A stretch of DNA of 64,000 nt, taken from contig DATNQM010000032.1 of NCBI GenBank assembly GCA_036704045.1, forward strand, positions 52,619 through 116,618, read 5' to 3'. The position numbers and the translations under genes were made by a program. This DNA comes from Ancylothrix sp036704045. GTDB lineage: Bacteria; Cyanobacteriota; Cyanobacteriia; Cyanobacteriales; Oscillatoriaceae. Positions 44,468-53,600 of this stretch are shown here, in pieces (the first letter of the stretch is position 1; each line of letters starts with the position of its first letter). A model generated the notes under the pieces. It ran no database searches, was not told where the DNA came from, and worked only from the letters and a program-made list of their open reading frames with translations.

Positions 44468-44489
44468 GTATGGGATACCGGCTGTACAT

Positions 44490-45296
44490 TTAGTAAGCAA
44501 TTAAGTTTTGCATTCCCCAAAAAATTAGATGTTCATCAATAGTAATGCGGGCTGCAATATCAGGAAATAATTGTTGTAAATAAGAACCTACAATTTGTCT
44601 GTCACCGCCGGTGAGTGCAATATAGCTGGTGGGAAATTGCTTTAACCAGTCGGTAATAAAGTTTTGAATGCCGCTGATAAGGGTGTAAATAATTCCGCTA
44701 AAAATTGCCTCTTCGGTATTCAAAGCCCAACGGCAAGGTAAGCTAGATTTTGATGTAATTTCTAGGAAAGGAAGGGCGGCAGTTTTTTGGGATAAAGAGT
44801 GAAATTGTAAGCCTAGTCCGGGTAAAATTGCGCCGCCCATGAGAGTTTTATTGCTATTAGCAGCGGTGAAGGTTAAAGCTGTGCCGGTGTCAATGACTAA
44901 AACCGGCCAACCTAATAAATTGCCGGCACCCCAAACTGCCAAAGCCCGGTCAATTCCTAGGGTTTTGTAAATACCCGCCATTGGCACATCTGCTAGGCTT
45001 AAAAAGCGGGCATTTCGATAACTTTGCCAAGATTTTAATAAGTGGGGTACGACGGAAGCCACGACAACCGGCGGCTGTTCAATTAAATTTGTGGCAAAAG
45101 ATGGAATATCATCTCTATTAAAGTTTGGTTGCCACGCTGAAAATGCGAATTCTTTTGTAAATAATTGCGATGCCGGTGGGTGGTGGGTGTCATAAGATGC
45201 TAGAAGTTGCCGGCCAGAAAAACACGCCCAATGTAGCCGTGAGTTTCCTACCATTAATGCTAGCCAATAAGGGTTATCCTTGGTTGCTTGATTCAT
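44490..45296 (-). CDS. coaX: Type III pantothenate kinase
   Basis: CoaX phosphorylates pantothenate, the first step of coenzyme A synthesis, and belongs to the ASKHA fold. The 268-aa protein shows an N-terminal LMVGNSRLHWACF (phosphate loop, here with N rather than D-x-GNT), GIDRALAVWGA, VLVIDTGTALTF and GGAILPGLGLQ. Length fits. The N-terminal loop differs somewhat from the textbook DxGNT but matches cyanobacterial members as I recall them. Confidence 0.9.
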   Translation of the reverse strand: MNQATKDNPYWLALMVGNSRLHWACFSGRQLLASYDTHHPPASQLFTKEFAFSAWQPNFNRDDIPSFATNLIEQPPVVVASVVPHLLKSWQSYRNARFLSLADVPMAGIYKTLGIDRALAVWGAGNLLGWPVLVIDTGTALTFTAANSNKTLMGGAILPGLGLQFHSLSQKTAALPFLEITSKSSLPCRWALNTEEAIFSGIIYTLISGIQNFITDWLKQFPTSYIALTGGDRQIVGSYLQQLFPDIAARITIDEHLIFWGMQNLIAY

Positions 45297-45656
45297 TTGG
45301 TTAATTAATTTCCTAGAGGTCGTTTGTTTCTTTTCTGTTGCTTTGTTGCAGTTGTTTTTGCATACAAAACTTAAGTATTTTCCTCATATTATTTCCGTCG
45401 CATTCGGTGTAACGTAATATCAGGTGAAAAATTTTTACCACAAATCAGCCATTGCTTGATGGTAAAGCGGTAAAAAGTTTTAATTTTTGTAGCTTTTCCT
45501 TGACAAAGAAAATTTTTCAACCCAAGGAAAAAACTTGATGGGCTAAAGCCCAACAACGAACCTAGCAGGCTTGAGCCCAACTAAATACCTAGAGGGTTCA
45601 AGCCAAACTAAATAACTAGAGGGCTAACGCCCAACTAAAAACGAGGAGATAAGAAA
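45297..45656. other. gvpA upstream region
   Basis: 360 bp between coaX and gvpA (divergent). Its 3' third is the tandem repeat at 45540-45647. Upstream is AT-rich with a TTGACA-like word near 45501 that has no good -10 partner, so I do not call a promoter. Confidence 0.45.
45540..45647 (+). repeat. Four 27-nt tandem palindromic units in the gvpA leader
   Basis: Units begin at 45540, 45567, 45594 and 45621. Each has a short inverted repeat (GGGCTAAAGCCC, GGCTTGAGCCC, GGGTTCAAGCC, GGGCTAACGCCC) followed by AAC and an A-rich link with CTAG in the middle copies. The last ends 9 bp before the gvpA ATG. In RNA this gives a row of small hairpins just ahead of the GAGGAG ribosome site, which overlaps the end of the fourth unit. 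Confidence 0.85.
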
Positions 45657-45884
45657 ATGGCTGTTGAAAAAGTAAACTCTTCTTCGAGTTTGGCAGAAGT
45701 TGTAGACCGTATTCTTGATAAAGGCATTGTTGTAGATGCTTGGGTTCGTGTTTCTTTGGTAGGAATTGAATTATTAGCTATTGAAGCACGGATCGTTATT
45801 GCTTCTGTGGAAACTTATTTAAAATATGCCGAAGCTGTTGGGTTAACAGCCCAAGCTGCGGTGCCAACAATTCCATCGGTTTAG
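45657..45884 (+). CDS. gvpA: Gas vesicle structural protein GvpA
   Basis: GvpA is the small hydrophobic protein that forms the ribs of the gas vesicle shell. The 75-aa sequence is nearly canonical: SSSLAEVVDRILDKGIVVDA, then WVRVSLVGIELLAIEARIVI and ASVETYLKYAEAVGLT. GAGGAG lies 6 nt before the ATG. Only one gvpA copy is in this cluster. A hairpin follows the gene (45899-45932). Confidence 0.98.
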   Translation: MAVEKVNSSSSLAEVVDRILDKGIVVDAWVRVSLVGIELLAIEARIVIASVETYLKYAEAVGLTAQAAVPTIPSV

Positions 45885-45898
45885 ATAAGTCTATGTTC

Positions 45899-45932
45899 AA
45901 AAGTCAAAGGAGTTAAGTTTTGACTCTTTTGG
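45899..45932 (+). terminator. Hairpin between gvpA and gvpC (possible attenuator)
   Basis: CAAAAGTCAAA (45899-45909) pairs with TTTGACTCTTTTG (45920-45932) with a small bulge, 14 bp after the gvpA stop, followed by GGCTTTTG. A leaky stop here would yield more gvpA than gvpC message, as expected from the shell's composition. It has no long T run. Confidence 0.5.
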
Positions 45933-45977
45933 CTTTTGAGTTGAAAAATTATCAGTAACGAGTAGGAAAATTAAACA

Positions 45978-47048
45978 ATGGCTTTTCAAGAGCAATGGCA
46001 ACTCGAAGCTAAAAAACGCCAAGCACAAGTACAAGCAAGAAAGCAAGAAATTCAAGCAAATTTGGCAAACTTGCAAAAACAGCGCCAAACACAAGCGCTA
46101 CAGGTGCGAGGAGAGTTGAGTTTATTTAGAGAAAATTTGGCGACAACGGAAGAAAGCCGGCAACAAGAAGAAAAGTTACGGACTGCAAAACGTCAAGAAT
46201 TTTGCGAAAGTCTGCACCGGCATACGGAAAATTTTTTAAATAAAACTGCCAATGAACGTCAAGAAAGTGCTGAAAAATTGGCAGAAAATTTAGATGAGTT
46301 TGTAAGTTTTATTCAGCAAAAAACTACAGAATTTTTAGATGAAACTGCTGTAAAAAGAAGGGAAAAAGCCACACTTTTACAGGAAGATTTAGCTTTGTTT
46401 CATGCTGAGTTGACGGCAAGTGTGAACGAACTACGCCGGCAAACACAAATTGAGTTGAAAAATATCAAAGAAAAAAATCAACAATTTTTAAGTCTGCGCC
46501 ACTTAGAAAGGTTGGAATTAAAAGCAGAACTGACGGAAAAATTAACAAATTTTATGGAAAATTTGCGTTCTGGAGTGCGAAATTATCTGGAAGAATTAGA
46601 GTTGATGCGCTGGGAAAGGGCAGAAAATTTAGAAAAGTTTTTGCAAAAAAGCCATGCTCAGAGAATGGATGGAGTGAAGGCTTTGTTTAGCCGGTTTGCA
46701 GAGTATCGTCAAGAGTTAAAAGAATATCGAGAGGCTTTGCAAGCTGAAGTTTGGGGCCATAAGACATCGGAAATTGAGCCAGAAGTGAAAATGATTGCAC
46801 CGGCAAAAGTTGAGATGCCTAAAAAAATTGAAAAACCAAAACTTAACCCAGAAGAGTCTCTAAAACAAAATGCTGTAGCTTTGGAGTTAGACGTTTATCA
46901 CTATATTTTAAAAAAACAAGGGGCTCGTTTATTAGAAATAGAAACGGCTTTAGCAATTAACCGAATTCAAGCGGTTGATGCTCTGCGTGCTTTAGTTCAG
47001 AAAAATTACATTGTTCAGCGTGATCGCCTTTATATTCCTGTAAATTAG
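45978..47048 (+). CDS. gvpC: Gas vesicle protein GvpC with C-terminal winged-helix-like tail
   Basis: GvpC lies on the outside of the vesicle and stiffens it. The first 250 residues or so of this 356-aa protein are long charged helices with repeats of about 33 residues containing phrases such as ENFLNKTANERQ, TEFLDETAVKRRE and FLQKSHAQRM, as in Anabaena GvpC. A Pro/Lys linker (about 268-298) leads to a compact C-terminal module (about 302-356: VYHYILKKQGARLLEIETAL, then INRIQAVDAL). This module is closely matched by the end of GvpN. It is longer than the 193-aa Anabaena GvpC. The position after gvpA is standard. Confidence 0.88.
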   Translation: MAFQEQWQLEAKKRQAQVQARKQEIQANLANLQKQRQTQALQVRGELSLFRENLATTEESRQQEEKLRTAKRQEFCESLHRHTENFLNKTANERQESAEKLAENLDEFVSFIQQKTTEFLDETAVKRREKATLLQEDLALFHAELTASVNELRRQTQIELKNIKEKNQQFLSLRHLERLELKAELTEKLTNFMENLRSGVRNYLEELELMRWERAENLEKFLQKSHAQRMDGVKALFSRFAEYRQELKEYREALQAEVWGHKTSEIEPEVKMIAPAKVEMPKKIEKPKLNPEESLKQNAVALELDVYHYILKKQGARLLEIETALAINRIQAVDALRALVQKNYIVQRDRLYIPVN

Positions 47049-47114
47049 AAAAGCGAATTGGGTAATCTTAAAATAAGGCAATTTCTACTCTAAAATCTCC
47101 CCTATAAACTCAAG

Positions 47115-48239
47115 ATGACAACCGTACTGAGAGCCTCTGCGAGAGGTTTTATCAACACACCTAGCGTTGAGCGGACTGCCTCCAGAGCTCTGCGTTATTT
47201 GCAATCAGGATTTTCTGTGCATTTGCGTGGGCCGGCCGGCACCGGCAAAACGACTTTGGCTTTACATTTGGCGGATCTTTTAAACCGGCCTATTGTTTTA
47301 ATTTTTGGCGATGATGAGTTAAAAAGTTCAGATTTGATTGGCAATCAATCGGGCTATACTCGTAAAAAAGTTGTGGATAATTATATTCACAGTGTGGTCA
47401 AAATTGAAGATGAATTGCGCCAAAATTGGACAGATTCTCGGTTAACAATGGCTGCCAAAGAAGGCTTTACTTTGGTCTATGATGAGTTTAATAGATCGCG
47501 GCCAGAAGTAAATAACGTTTTGTTGTCGGTTCTGGAAGAAAAAATGCTGATTTTGCCTCCCAATGGCAATCGGTCGGATTATATTCGCGTTCATCCCCAA
47601 TTCCGGGCGATTTTTACGTCGAATCCTGAAGAATATTGTGGGGTTCATGCTACTCAAGATGCGCTGTTAGACCGATTGGTTACTATTAATATGCCGGAAC
47701 CGGACGGGTCAACACAAATAGAAATTATTGTCCAAAAAACCGGTATTAAACGCGAAAAAGCTGGTCAAATTGTACGGTTGTTGGAAGTGTTTCGAGAGCG
47801 GACGGACAGTGATAAACTTTCGGGTTTGCGGGCCGGTTTGATGATTGCTAAGGTATGTTTTGAACACGAGGTAGAGCTATTACCAGAAAATGTTGAATTT
47901 CGCGAGATTTGTAGCGATGTGTTGGTGTCGAGATCGGGGATGCCGGTAGATGTGGCAAGCAAGCTACTTGATGAAGTTTTTGATGAGCTTTCTGCGGTGT
48001 GGAATGTTAGCAGTGATATCAACATTACGGTTTCTGCTACGTCTATTGCTGTGCCGGTGATTTCTGATGAAAAAGTTTATGCTTTTTTACAACAATCTCA
48101 AGGAGCAAAACTTTCAGAAATTGAAATGGCTTTAGGAATTAACCGCATTGAAACTACGGATGCTTTAAGGATTTTAATTAAAAAAGGTGTGGTGAAGCAG
48201 CGAGAAGATCGTAGTTTTGTTATACTGGGAGATAATTAA
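47115..48239 (+). CDS. gvpN: Gas vesicle protein GvpN, MoxR-type ATPase
   Basis: GvpN is an AAA+ ATPase needed for full-sized vesicles. In 374 aa, Walker A is GPAGTGKT (39-46), Walker B is LVYDEF (120-125) and sensor-like FTSNPEEY follows. The MoxR/GvpN C-terminal lid runs to about 300. The last 59 residues (about 316-374: VYAFLQQSQGAKLSEIEMAL, INRIETTDALRIL) form a winged-helix-like module also found at the end of GvpC encoded just upstream. That shared tail suggests a common partner or a physical link between the two proteins. Confidence 0.95.
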   Translation: MTTVLRASARGFINTPSVERTASRALRYLQSGFSVHLRGPAGTGKTTLALHLADLLNRPIVLIFGDDELKSSDLIGNQSGYTRKKVVDNYIHSVVKIEDELRQNWTDSRLTMAAKEGFTLVYDEFNRSRPEVNNVLLSVLEEKMLILPPNGNRSDYIRVHPQFRAIFTSNPEEYCGVHATQDALLDRLVTINMPEPDGSTQIEIIVQKTGIKREKAGQIVRLLEVFRERTDSDKLSGLRAGLMIAKVCFEHEVELLPENVEFREICSDVLVSRSGMPVDVASKLLDEVFDELSAVWNVSSDINITVSATSIAVPVISDEKVYAFLQQSQGAKLSEIEMALGINRIETTDALRILIKKGVVKQREDRSFVILGDN

Positions 48240-48288
48240 AAGTATGATGTATTTTTATTAAATTCCTAAATCCCTCGTTTTTAATTTT

Positions 48289-48654
48289 ATGACCTTAACA
48301 CCGCAACCTCGCTCAACTGTCCCCAATCGGGGAATTCCTAGTGCTACTTCGGGATCGACTTTGGCAGATATTTTAGAGCGGGTGTTAGATAAAGGTATTG
48401 TAATTGCAGGGGATATTTCGGTTTCTGTTGGTTCAACGGAGTTATTAAGTATTCGGATTCGTTTATTAATTGCTTCGGTTGATAAGGCTAAGGAAATGGG
48501 GATAAATTGGTGGGAAAGTGACCCTTATTTAAGTTCGCAAGCCCGAAATTTAATGGAGGCAAATCAGGAATTATTAGAACAAATAAAAACTTTGCAACAA
48601 GAAGTGCAGGAGTTAAAGGTTTTGACGGCTAGTAGAGAAGTTTTGAAAGAATGA
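48289..48654 (+). CDS. gvpJ: Gas vesicle protein GvpJ
   Basis: A GvpA paralogue (121 aa) and minor shell or nucleation component. The central part (STLADILERVLDKGIVIAGD, then STELLSIRIRLLIASVDKA) mirrors GvpA, with an added N-terminal tail and a C-terminal coiled coil (about 85-115). Order within the cluster supports J rather than M or S. Confidence 0.93.
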   Translation: MTLTPQPRSTVPNRGIPSATSGSTLADILERVLDKGIVIAGDISVSVGSTELLSIRIRLLIASVDKAKEMGINWWESDPYLSSQARNLMEANQELLEQIKTLQQEVQELKVLTASREVLKE

Positions 48655-48720
48655 TAGGTTAGGGCCGGCGCGAGGCGTGTACAGGGTATAAGTAAAAAAA
48701 ACCTCTATAAATAATTAAAA

Positions 48721-49167
48721 ATGATGAGTAATGAAATTGTTGTTAATCCAAAAAAATCGGGTAAAGAAGCCGGTTTAGCGCCTTTGGTTTTGACGCTGGT
48801 AGAGTTGATTAGGCAGTTGATGGAAGCTCAAGTAATTCGCCGAATGGATTCTGGTTTGTTGAATGATGATGATTTAGATCGGGCTGGGGAAAGTTTACGC
48901 CGGATGGAAGAACAAATCATCAATTTATGTGAGATTTTTGAAATTGATCCGGCAGAGTTAAATATTGATTTGGCTGAGTTTGGATCGCTTCTTCCTAAAA
49001 GTGAATATTATCCGGGCAAAAGTGGGGGCGATGCTTCGATTTTAGAGTTGCTTGATCGGTTGCTACACACGGGGGTTGTGGTGGAAGGAAGTGTGGATTT
49101 GGGTTTGGCTCAGTTAAATTTAGTTCATGCTAAACTGCGATTGGTTTTGACTTCGCAACCTTTGTAG
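48721..49167 (+). CDS. gvpK: Gas vesicle protein GvpK
   Basis: The 148-aa protein fits GvpK, an accessory protein required for vesicle formation: LTLVELIRQLMEAQVIRRMD, DDDLDRAGESLRRMEEQI and a C-terminal SILELLDRLLHTGVVVEG that again echoes GvpA. The spacer to gvpJ is 66 bp. Confidence 0.93.
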   Translation: MMSNEIVVNPKKSGKEAGLAPLVLTLVELIRQLMEAQVIRRMDSGLLNDDDLDRAGESLRRMEEQIINLCEIFEIDPAELNIDLAEFGSLLPKSEYYPGKSGGDASILELLDRLLHTGVVVEGSVDLGLAQLNLVHAKLRLVLTSQPL

Positions 49168-49288
49168 TTTTTTTGATATTAATTTGCGTTACAAAAGCTT
49201 TTATTTTTTTGAAAATATGCTAGTCTGTAATTTCGTTTGAGTTGAAAATTCTGGCATTTATTTCAAGTTAAAATCTAAAATTAAGAAG

Positions 49289-50023
49289 ATGGAATACGGA
49301 CTTTATTTATACGGAATTTTTCCGGCACCGGGGCCAAAAAATTTACATTTAAAAGGGTTGGATGGACAGCCGGTGCAAAATCATTTGATTGGTGAGTTTG
49401 CTTTTTTGTATTCGGAAGCAAAACAAGAGCGCTATTTAGCAAGCCGGCGCAATTTATTAGGGCATGAAAAGGTTTTAGAAGAGGCGATGCAGCAGGGATA
49501 CAGAATGCTATTACCGCTGCAATTTGGTTTGACGGTGGAAGATTGGGAAAGTGTTAATCAGCAGTTAACACAACCCTATGGGGAAAGTTTAAAGATGCTT
49601 TTTAAAAAGCTAGAAGGGCGGCGGGAAGTTGGAGTTAAAGTTTTTTGGGATTCGGAAGTTGAGTTGCAAAAAATGGTGGAGGAAAATGAAGTTTTAAAAG
49701 CGAAAAGAGATAGGTTGGAAGGTCAGAGGTTAGGGATGGATCAGGTAATAGAAATTGGTCAAGAAATTGAGCGAAGTTTGGAGGGGCGCAAGCAGGAAAT
49801 TATTGAGGTATTTCAGGCAGAATTAAATCCTTTGGCTGTGGAAATGGTGGAAAATGATTTGTTAACAGAAAAAATGATTTATAATGCGGCTTATTTGATT
49901 CCTTGGGAGTCGGAAGAAACTTTTAGTCAACGTGTAGAAAAGCTTGACCGTCAGTTTGAATCTCGGCTTTTAATTCGCTATAATAATTTTACTGCTCCTT
50001 ATAACTTTTCCCAATTGGATTAA
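49289..50023 (+). CDS. gvpF: Gas vesicle protein GvpF/GvpL
   Basis: A GvpF/L family protein (244 aa) that binds GvpA early in assembly. It has the typical opening (MEYGLYLYGIFPAP), a conserved middle (LLPLQFGLTVED), a long helical segment and a C-terminal LIPWESEETFSQRVEKL. Only one F/L gene is present in this stretch, so F and L cannot be told apart here; F is used because it precedes gvpG. Confidence 0.9.
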   Translation: MEYGLYLYGIFPAPGPKNLHLKGLDGQPVQNHLIGEFAFLYSEAKQERYLASRRNLLGHEKVLEEAMQQGYRMLLPLQFGLTVEDWESVNQQLTQPYGESLKMLFKKLEGRREVGVKVFWDSEVELQKMVEENEVLKAKRDRLEGQRLGMDQVIEIGQEIERSLEGRKQEIIEVFQAELNPLAVEMVENDLLTEKMIYNAAYLIPWESEETFSQRVEKLDRQFESRLLIRYNNFTAPYNFSQLD

Positions 50024-50025
50024 TT

Positions 50026-50271
50026 ATGATTTTTAGATTATTAACTTTACCTATTACCGGCCCCCTTGAGGGTGTGGCTTGGATTGGTGAACAACTTTTA
50101 GAACGCGCCAGCACGGAACTTGATAATAAAGAAAACCTCAACAAACGCTTGTTAGCTTTGCAATTAGCGTTTGATATGGGGGATATTTCTGAAGAGGATT
50201 TTGAGGTGCAAGAAGAGGAGTTATTATTAGCCATGCAAGCGCTACAAGACGAAGAAAACGCCAGTGATTAA
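50026..50271 (+). CDS. gvpG: Gas vesicle protein GvpG
   Basis: The 81-aa protein starts 3 nt after the gvpF stop, with MIFRLLTLPITGPLEGVAWI, the typical GvpG opening, and then acidic helices (SEEDFEVQEEELLLAMQAL). It is an assembly factor. The gene's last 4 bp overlap the end of the convergent GvpV-like gene. Confidence 0.92.
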   Translation: MIFRLLTLPITGPLEGVAWIGEQLLERASTELDNKENLNKRLLALQLAFDMGDISEEDFEVQEEELLLAMQALQDEENASD

Positions 50272-50579
50272 TATTCCAGCAAAAACGTTTGAAAATCTGT
50301 AACTGATGGTTGATTTTTGGCTGGTGGTGTTATTGTTTGTGGTAAGTTTTTCTGTTCGGCTGGCAGAGAATTTTCGATTAGAGAAATTTCTTGTTTAATT
50401 TCAGTGAGGCGCTGGTCAATTTGAATATGACGTTGTGCCATCATTTCTAATTCTTGCTGCAAACGCTGTTTTTCAACGAGCAGTTTATACATTTCTAAAT
50501 GAGCAGATGCTTCGGTTTTTTGCCTGGGCATGGTGCTAATTTTGGGGATGATTTTTCCTCGGCTAGGAAGGCGGCGCAT
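50268..50579 (-). CDS. gvpV: Probable gas vesicle protein GvpV
   Basis: A 103-aa basic protein with an Arg/Pro-rich start (MRRLPSRGKIIPKISTMPRQ) and a coiled coil (about 30-75). The opening and the following KTEASAHLEMYKL segment resemble my recollection of cyanobacterial GvpV, an accessory gene found near gvpG. It is on the opposite strand and overlaps the gvpG stop by 4 bp, an unusual orientation for a cluster gene. If it is GvpV it would need a separate promoter near 50620. The alternative is an unrelated small protein. Confidence 0.55.
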   Translation of the reverse strand: MRRLPSRGKIIPKISTMPRQKTEASAHLEMYKLLVEKQRLQQELEMMAQRHIQIDQRLTEIKQEISLIENSLPAEQKNLPQTITPPAKNQPSVTDFQTFLLEY

Positions 50580-50680
50580 AGGTTAAATAGGGTAGATTTA
50601 TTGTTTTATATTTTAGCATAAAATCTTTTAGTTAAAGTTTGGTAGGTAAGAACGGTTTGGGGGTTTCTTTAAGTTGCAAA

Positions 50681-53600
50681 CTACCATTGTGCAGCGGAAG
50701 TTAACAAGGTAAAAGCTGCTTCAACCGGCAAGGCTTTTGAGAAGTAATAACCTTGCCCATATTCACAGCCTAAAGATCGTAGTAAAGCAAGATTTTCGGC
50801 GGTTTCTGCCCCTTCTGCTACCACATCCATTGCTAAACTGTGAGCGAGGTTAACTATGGCGCGGACAATTTGAGTATTTTTTTCAGCGGTGTCGGTGCGA
50901 CTAACAAAAGAACGGTCTATTTTTAAAGTATTGATGGGGAAGCGGTGTAAATAACTCAAAGATGAATATCCTATGCCAAAATCATCTAAAGATATTTTAA
51001 TTTGGCGCTGACGTAACTGCAACAAAATATCGTTAGCTAATTCGGTATTTTCTATTAAGGCTGTTTCGGTAAGTTCTAATTTAAGAAATTGGCTATTAAA
51101 GTTTGTTTCTAACAAAATTTTATCAACTTCTTCGAGAAAGTCGCGCTGTAAAAATTGCTTGGCAGAAAGATTAACGCTGATGGTTAAAGGTGTACAATTT
51201 TGCCATTGTTTGATTTGTCGGCAAGCTTCCCGCAGAACCCAAGTACCCAAAGGCAAAATCAAGCCTGTTTCTTCGGCAAGGCTAATAAATTCTGCGGGGT
51301 AAACCATGCCTTTTTCTGGATGTTGCCAACGTACTAAGGCTTCAAAACCGCTAATTTTTCCTGTTTTTAAACAGACAATGGGTTGATAATGTAATACAAA
51401 TTCTTGACGTTCTATGGCTCGACGTAAATCATTTTCTAACTGTAAGCGAGCAACGGCTTTATCGTGCATGGCTTTATCAAATATTGCAGAATGTGCTTTG
51501 CCTTGAGCTTTGGCGTGATACATAGCAATATCTGCATCGCGTAATAAGTCGGTTTGTCCGTCATAACTGCTGGAACTCACGGCAATTCCGATGCTGGTAC
51601 TTATAACAACTTCTTGTCCTTTTATATGAATTGGTTGTAGAAAAAATTTATGTATTTGTTCGGCAATATAGATGGGTTCTTCCGTGTTATTAATGCCTTC
51701 TAGTAAAATTACAAAATGATCGCCTTCTAAACGCGCTACTAAAGCGTTGGGTAAGAGAATATGGGTTGTTGTAAGTTCTAAGTTTGAGGTAGGATTTAAC
51801 TGGTATTCTGTTAAACATTTTTGCAGCCGGTGGGCAATTTCGGTGAGCAAGCTATCACCAACACAATGACCAAGACTATCATTAACAACTTTAAAACGAT
51901 CTAAGTCTAAGAGTAAAACTGCATACAAGTAATCGGGATGTCTGTTAGCCCGAATCATTGCTCTGGTGAGTTGTTCTATGAAAAAAGCCCGATTTGGCAG
52001 GCCGGTAAGGGCATCATAAAAAGCATGATGAATTAATTTTTCTTCGGCAATTTTTCGTTCTGTAATGTCACTTTGAACGCCTATATAATGAGTTAGATTT
52101 CCTTGGGGGTTATAGACAGGAGAGACGTAAAGTTCATTCCAAAACATCCTTCCTCTTTTGTGATAATTTCGCAAAACAACTTTGCATTCTGTGCCTTCAC
52201 TAATGGCTTTTCTTAATTTTTTTAAGGCCGGTTGATCGATTTCGGTTCCTTGCAAAAATCGCAAGTTTTGGCCGACAACTTCTTGGGCTGAGTAGCCGGT
52301 CATATTTTCAAAAGCGGGATTTACATATACTACAGGATTATCTTTTATTTGGTTGTCAGTAATGGCAATTGCATTGATGCTGCTGTGCAATGCTCTCTCG
52401 AATAATAGCAATTTTTCTTCAGAAAGTTTGCGCTTAGAAATATCACGAGAGTTAATAACAAAACCCTCAATAGTGTGATCTTCTAGCCGGTTTGCACCAA
52501 AGGCTTCTAGAAATACCCAATTTCCCTCTGCATGACGAAATCTAAATTCAAATTTGATGACTTTTCCTGGTCGTTTAACTGCTTCTAGTAATAAAATTTC
52601 TATGCCTTGTTTATCTTCTGGATGAACATAGTCTAAGGCTTTTTTTCCGATTAAATTTTCAGCTTCATAGCCTAAAATTCTGTGAATTGAGGGGCTTTGA
52701 TAGCGGATGGTGCCGTCGGCTTCTAAAATTGTGATAATATCTGAGGAATTTTGCACCAGAGAGCGGAATCTTTCTTCACTTCTTGCTAACGCTTCAATGG
52801 CTTTTTTTCTTTCATCAATGTTGATGGCGCTAAAATAAACGCCTGTGACTCGTCCTTTTTCATCAAAGACAGGATTGTAATTAATTTCAAACCAATATTT
52901 TTGCTCGTTTTTTTCAATAAAACGCTCAATTTTAACAAATTTTCCTTTTATTGCTTTTTTAAAATCTCGGTTAAACAGTTTTACATCTTGGTCTTTGATA
53001 TATTCATTAATTAAGGTGTCTTCGCTGAGAGTTTTGTTGAAAAATTGTTTTGATATTTGCTCGGCAGTTTGATTAAAAGCTTGAACTTTTCGATCTTTAT
53101 CTATTAACAGTGTTGATGCTAAGCTGCTATTTAAAAGTGCTTTTAATTTCGCTTCAGATTTTCTTAATTCTTCTTCAGCTTTTTTTCTTTTGGTAATATC
53201 AATACCAACGATAAAAGCTGCTTTTCCCTCGTTATATTTTTGAGCAATAATTAAATAGCGGCGAGTATGTTGACCTATTTTAGTAGAAAATTCTTGCAAC
53301 GCTTCTGTGGCAACATCGGCAAAAAATTGGGTCATAAATATTTTAAATTCTGGGCTGCTGCCGAGAAACCCTATATCTTTGCCGATAAAATCATTAGGTT
53401 GCAACCCAAATAAATCTGCTAAGTGCCGGTTCACTTTAATATAATGCAAATTTGAATCAATCCAAGAAACAATTCCTGGCACTGCATCAAGAGTATTTTG
53501 AAGTTGTGCCACTAGCTGTTCAAGGGTTTCTGTTTGAAATTCAGAGTTGGCTTCTGGACTAATTGTGCTAGATACTTTTGCCTCGCTTACTTCCGAAAAA

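Noticed and set aside
45501..45506. TTGACA-like word as a gvpA -35 box
   Set aside because: No acceptable -10 hexamer at the right distance; the palindromic array begins 35 bp downstream.
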